The translations under genes were made by a program, and so were the position numbers. From G963667915 sp965197385 (lineage in GTDB: Bacteria > Acidobacteriota > Vicinamibacteria > Vicinamibacterales > UBA823), in assembly GCA_965197385.1 (NCBI GenBank), contig CBDANA010000009.1, forward strand, positions 1 to 64,000: a stretch of 64,000 nucleotides of DNA, read 5' to 3'. Position 1 is the first letter of the stretch. The number at the start of each line of letters is the position of its first letter. Below, piece by piece: positions 61,562-64,000 of the stretch. The notes beneath the pieces were generated by a model. It was not told the origin of the DNA, ran no database searches, and saw only the letters and a list, made by a program, of their open reading frames with translations.

Positions 61562-61885
61562 ATGACGCGCGTCTACGTGGCCAAGCACCCGACCGATGCC
61601 CACCTGTTCAAGGGGATTCTCGAACAGGAGGGCATCGAGGCGATCGTGCGAGGCGAGGCACTCTTCGGCGCGCGCGGCGAAGCGCCGCTGACGTTCGACA
61701 CGCTGCCGTCGGTCTGGGTGCTCGATCCGGAGGATGCCGAGCGCGCGGGCTGCCTGGCCCTGGAGTACGAGCGGGGCGCCGCGCCCGGCGGGCCGCGAGA
61801 CACGTGGCGCTGTGGCGGGTGCGGGGAGATCGTCGAAGAGCAGTTCGGCGCGTGCTGGAACTGCGGTCGGGCGCGCGGAGCCTGA
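61562..61885 (+). CDS. DUF2007-like protein with zinc ribbon
   Basis: A 107-residue protein. The first part VYVAKHPTDAHLFKGILEQE and GIEAIVRGEALFGARGEA is a DUF2007 (putative signal transducing) fold; the end TWRCGGCGEIVEEQFGACWN and CGRARGA is a zinc ribbon with CGGC and CWNC. ATG 61562 follows GGGGG. It may regulate nothing visible; role unknown. Confidence 0.82.
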   Translation: MTRVYVAKHPTDAHLFKGILEQEGIEAIVRGEALFGARGEAPLTFDTLPSVWVLDPEDAERAGCLALEYERGAAPGGPRDTWRCGGCGEIVEEQFGACWNCGRARGA

Positions 61886-61903
61886 CGTGACGATGGCGCT
61901 CGG

Positions 61904-61940
61904 CCTCGGTGCGACGAGCGACTTCCACCACGGGCTGCTA
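61904..61940 (-). repeat. Dispersed repeat, end-only copy R9
   Basis: CCTCGGTGCGACGAGCGACT then TCCACCACGGGCTGCTA, the right end of R1 with some base changes. It lies 18 bases after the DUF2007 gene, the same position relative to a stop codon as R1, R3, R4 and R8. Confidence 0.68.
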
Positions 61941-62016
61941 TGGTACAGTGCACCGGTTGCTGTCACAGGCTCGACCCTATGCGTCACGCTGTCGAGAAGT
62001 AAACGAGGCTGTCACG

Positions 62017-62373
62017 ATGCCGAAATTGACGGTGGAAGGTTACGCACCGGTCGACGTTCCCGACGGGAAGCGGCTGGTGCTGGCGATAGAGCAGGATGCG
62101 GGCGTCGACGTGCTGCACGCCTGCGGCGGGAATGCCCGGTGCACGACCTGCCGCGTGGAGTTCGTGACGGGTGAGCCCGACCAGACGACGCAGGCCGAGC
62201 AGGCGGTGCTGTCGGCCCGCAACGTGACGGGGGTCCGGCTGTCCTGCCAGATCGTTTGCGACCACGATATGACGGTCCGGGCCGTCAGCCGGCTCGAGGG
62301 CAGCGGGCGTCCCGACCCCGGCTCAACGCCGAGCGACGCGATCGCGCCGCCGCCCACCTGGGTTCCCCGGTAG
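62017..62373 (+). CDS. 2Fe-2S ferredoxin
   Basis: A 118-residue protein of the plant-type ferredoxin fold. The cluster motif is HACGGNARCTTCRVEFVTGE, Cys-x5-Cys-x2-Cys, and the fourth Cys lies in GVRLSCQIVCDHDMTV. Start ATG 62017 (MPKLTVEGYAPVDVPDGKRL) follows a weak site. The tail GSGRPDPGSTPSDAIAPPPT is Pro-rich and of unknown function. It may serve an oxygenase or reductase elsewhere. Confidence 0.9.
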   Translation: MPKLTVEGYAPVDVPDGKRLVLAIEQDAGVDVLHACGGNARCTTCRVEFVTGEPDQTTQAEQAVLSARNVTGVRLSCQIVCDHDMTVRAVSRLEGSGRPDPGSTPSDAIAPPPTWVPR

Positions 62374-62477
62374 CCTTACTTTAGCGGCCAGTCGCGCGGC
62401 CTCGTGCCGCCTCATCCTGCTGCGACTCGATCGCCTTGCCCTCCCATCCTCTGGCCATCGTGCGCGTCCGGCCGCGC

Positions 62478-63290
62478 CTAGGGCAGCCGACGCAGCTCGC
62501 CTCGATAGCGGACCGTCTGTCCGGGGAGGAGCCGAACGTCGAAGACGAGCGGCACGTACCCGGGGGCTTCGATGGCGATCTCGTAGGTGCCCTCTTCCAG
62601 CCGCAAGCGCTGGAAGGCACCGTCGAAGTCATCGACCCGGCCCGCGTAGTATCCATCCACGAGGACCTCGGCGTGCCGCTGGCGTACCTGCAGCCGCAGG
62701 GCCCCGAGGTAGTGATCCAACGTCCCGTAGCCGTAACGAGTGCCGTAGTAGTACGGACTGTAGCCATAGCCGTATCCGTACCTGTAGGAGTACGGTCTGT
62801 ACCCGGCGTACCAGTACCCGATGCCGTAGGGCCGATATCCGTATCCACCGTAGTAGAAGGACCGGTTCCCGTAGCGCCGGCCGCCATACCGGGCTCGGTA
62901 TCCGGACGGGTACCGCCCATAGCCAACGTAGCCGCCGACACGGGAGCCGACCCCCACGCCCACGCCTATGCCCCCGCGCCGGCTGGCGGTGCCGCCTCGG
63001 ACGTAGCCGCGGGTCGTCACGCCTCCCTGCCGGCCGCTCCGTGGAGGCGCTCCGGCCGTCCGACCCCGAGTCGCGCGCGACTGGCTCGGTGCGACCCTGA
63101 CGGCCCGGCGGACCTGCCTGACTTCGCGTTGCCTGGTACTCGCGTCTGTCTGGGGCCGTGCCACACGCACAGCGCGGCGCACCTGGGCGCTCTCGTAGCC
63201 CCGCCGCGTGGCCTGACCGGCGTGGACGGCGACAGCCGACGAGAGCAATGCGGCGAGGATGCCGACGATCATTCGGGATCGGTGTCTCAT
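62478..63290 (-). CDS. Gly/Tyr/Arg-rich secreted protein with PEGA domain
   Basis: A 270-residue protein. Signal peptide MIVGILAALLSSAVAVHAGQ; then an Arg/Gly/Tyr-rich stretch (RRYGNRSFYYGGYGYRPYGI, GYWYAGYRPYSYRYGYGYGY) with about 40 Tyr; then a PEGA-like domain (LQVRQRHAEVLVDGYYAGRV, EGTYEIAIEAPGYVPLVFDV, RLLPGQTVRYRGELRRLP). PEGA domains occur at the ends of surface proteins. An ATG 63290 follows GGAGAG on the minus strand. Confidence 0.75.
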   Translation of the reverse strand: MRHRSRMIVGILAALLSSAVAVHAGQATRRGYESAQVRRAVRVARPQTDASTRQREVRQVRRAVRVAPSQSRATRGRTAGAPPRSGRQGGVTTRGYVRGGTASRRGGIGVGVGVGSRVGGYVGYGRYPSGYRARYGGRRYGNRSFYYGGYGYRPYGIGYWYAGYRPYSYRYGYGYGYSPYYYGTRYGYGTLDHYLGALRLQVRQRHAEVLVDGYYAGRVDDFDGAFQRLRLEEGTYEIAIEAPGYVPLVFDVRLLPGQTVRYRGELRRLP

Positions 63291-63452
63291 TGCGCTCTCC
63301 TTTCGGTCAACGTGTGGCACTAGACGCCGCACGGTTTGTACCAGGTGACGATCGCTGAAATCTCTCCGCAATTCATCAGTTTTAGGACGGCGCTGTCCGG
63401 TTGTGTGGCCAGCCCGTCCGATTCCGAGCACGCCCAAGCAGCCCGCACAGGC

Positions 63453-64000
63453 TCACGGGGCGTCCGGCACGCTCAGGCCCAGCGCGTCGGCCAGTTCCCG
63501 CAGCGTTCGCTGGACGAGCCGAAGGTTCCGCGGTCCCATCCGCAGCGCCTGCTGCTGCACCGGCGCGAGCACCTGCAGGGCGGGGTCTGTGAACTCGAAT
63601 GCAACCGATCGTGAGACCAGCGCGATCTCCTGCTCGACCACTGGCGTATCGAGGATCCGACGCACGGCGCGGTTCAGTGCGGTGTCGAAGTCGGCGTCGG
63701 GGTGTCCGAGGTCGCGATAGGCGGTGTCCAGGAGCGGCTCCAGTTGCCCGTACAGCTGCGCAGTGCCTTCGATGTCGACCGAGCTGAACGCGTCGGCGAT
63801 GACGTCGTATCGTGCGTAGCTGCGCGGATCGATCGCTGGCCGCTGACGACCGCCCGTCGTCATGAACGGCTCGCGCGGCGACAGGTTGCCGAGATGGCGC
63901 GCCGGCGTCTGGCCTTCGGCCATGTTGTCCACGATGACCGCGAAGGTGCGGATGAGATCGTCGGTGGCAATCCAGGCGACGAAGGTCGGGTGGGCCGACA
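63453..64000 (-). CDS. DUF3014 protein, C-terminal part (runs off window)
   Basis: The frame is open to the window edge (beginning SAHPTFVAWIATDDLIRTFA), so the gene starts beyond 64000. Seen residues: FAVIVDNMAEGQTPARHLGN, LSPREPFMTTGGRQRPAIDP, SYARYDVIADAFSSVDIEGT, AQLYGQLEPLLDTAYRDLGH, PDADFDTALNRAVRRILDTP. These are the DUF3014 C-terminal domain. Function unknown; members are usually membrane-anchored at the N-terminus. Confidence 0.82.
   Translation of the reverse strand, partial: SAHPTFVAWIATDDLIRTFAVIVDNMAEGQTPARHLGNLSPREPFMTTGGRQRPAIDPRSYARYDVIADAFSSVDIEGTAQLYGQLEPLLDTAYRDLGHPDADFDTALNRAVRRILDTPVVEQEIALVSRSVAFEFTDPALQVLAPVQQQALRMGPRNLRLVQRTLRELADALGLSVPDAP

Noticed and set aside
62700..62900. 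Repetitive CGTAGCCGTA-like units as a CRISPR or satellite
   Set aside because: They are codon-level repeats of Tyr-Gly in a protein gene; there are no equal-length repeats and spacers.

Overview
The window is high-GC bacterial DNA with an Acidobacteriota flavour, perhaps class Vicinamibacteria. This assignment is inference from a carboxypeptidase-regulatory-like secreted protein, a peptidase-MA/Omp85-type surface protein, a CUAEP-tail radical SAM selenoprotein and a box-type benzoyl-CoA cluster; no rRNA or tRNA gene was seen to confirm it.

Positions 1-20,100 are an insertion-sequence graveyard with scattered cargo (DinB protein, PQQ sugar dehydrogenase lipoprotein, SMP-30-like protein, HigBA). 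It holds an intact IS5-type element, two IS110 copies with conserved candidate bridge-RNA leaders, two IS3-type elements nested one in the other plus a truncated inverted third copy, another IS3-type element, IS6 and IS1182-like remnants, an integrase fragment, and an ORF-less group II intron sitting inside the terminal repeat of a decayed IS5 copy. Several host genes are cut by these events: DUF2461, a beta-barrel protein split into two halves, and a repeat protein.

Positions 20,160-30,070 encode an aerobic hybrid benzoate/benzoyl-CoA (box) module: PaaK-like CoA ligase and two-domain OsmC protein on the minus strand, then boxC, boxB, 3-hydroxyacyl-CoA dehydrogenase, enoyl-CoA hydratase, an IclR regulator with a palindromic operator touching its start, a ferredoxin, NuoB and NuoI on the plus strand. 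BoxB keeps all six diiron ligand positions. No BoxA reductase is present; ferredoxin/NuoB/NuoI are the only redox proteins nearby.

Positions 30,200-44,400 hold envelope and housekeeping genes: TPR-retropepsin protein, thioesterase, small zinc-finger anti-sigma-like protein, peptidase-MA/propeller/barrel protein, ECF sigma factor and decayed anti-sigma, TlpA-like thioredoxin, DUF72, YheT-like hydrolase and LigD-type phosphoesterase. Within 37.1-41.7 kb three genes carry premature stops (two ambers and one opal in long frames, one amber replacing the Walker A serine) and one probable frameshift, a local cluster of gene decay.

Positions 44,400-52,300 hold a sodium:solute symporter, a radical SAM protein whose C-terminus continues through an in-frame TGA as C-U-A-E-P (selenocysteine) followed by an ATP-grasp protein, YggX, a molybdopterin oxidoreductase and a DUF3810 membrane protease-like protein. 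After an IS30 element, positions 54,000-64,000 hold a heptamer tandem repeat in front of a lipoprotein gene, an OpuC-type compatible-solute ABC system, an RbsBAC-type sugar ABC system, a 2Fe-2S ferredoxin, a Gly/Tyr/Arg-rich PEGA protein and the end of a DUF3014 protein.

A dispersed family of about 190-bp elements with inverted ends (CAGCCCGTGGTGAAAGTCC) occurs at least nine times between 25.8 and 62 kb as full or end-only copies. Many abut stop codons and two lie in-frame inside proteins.
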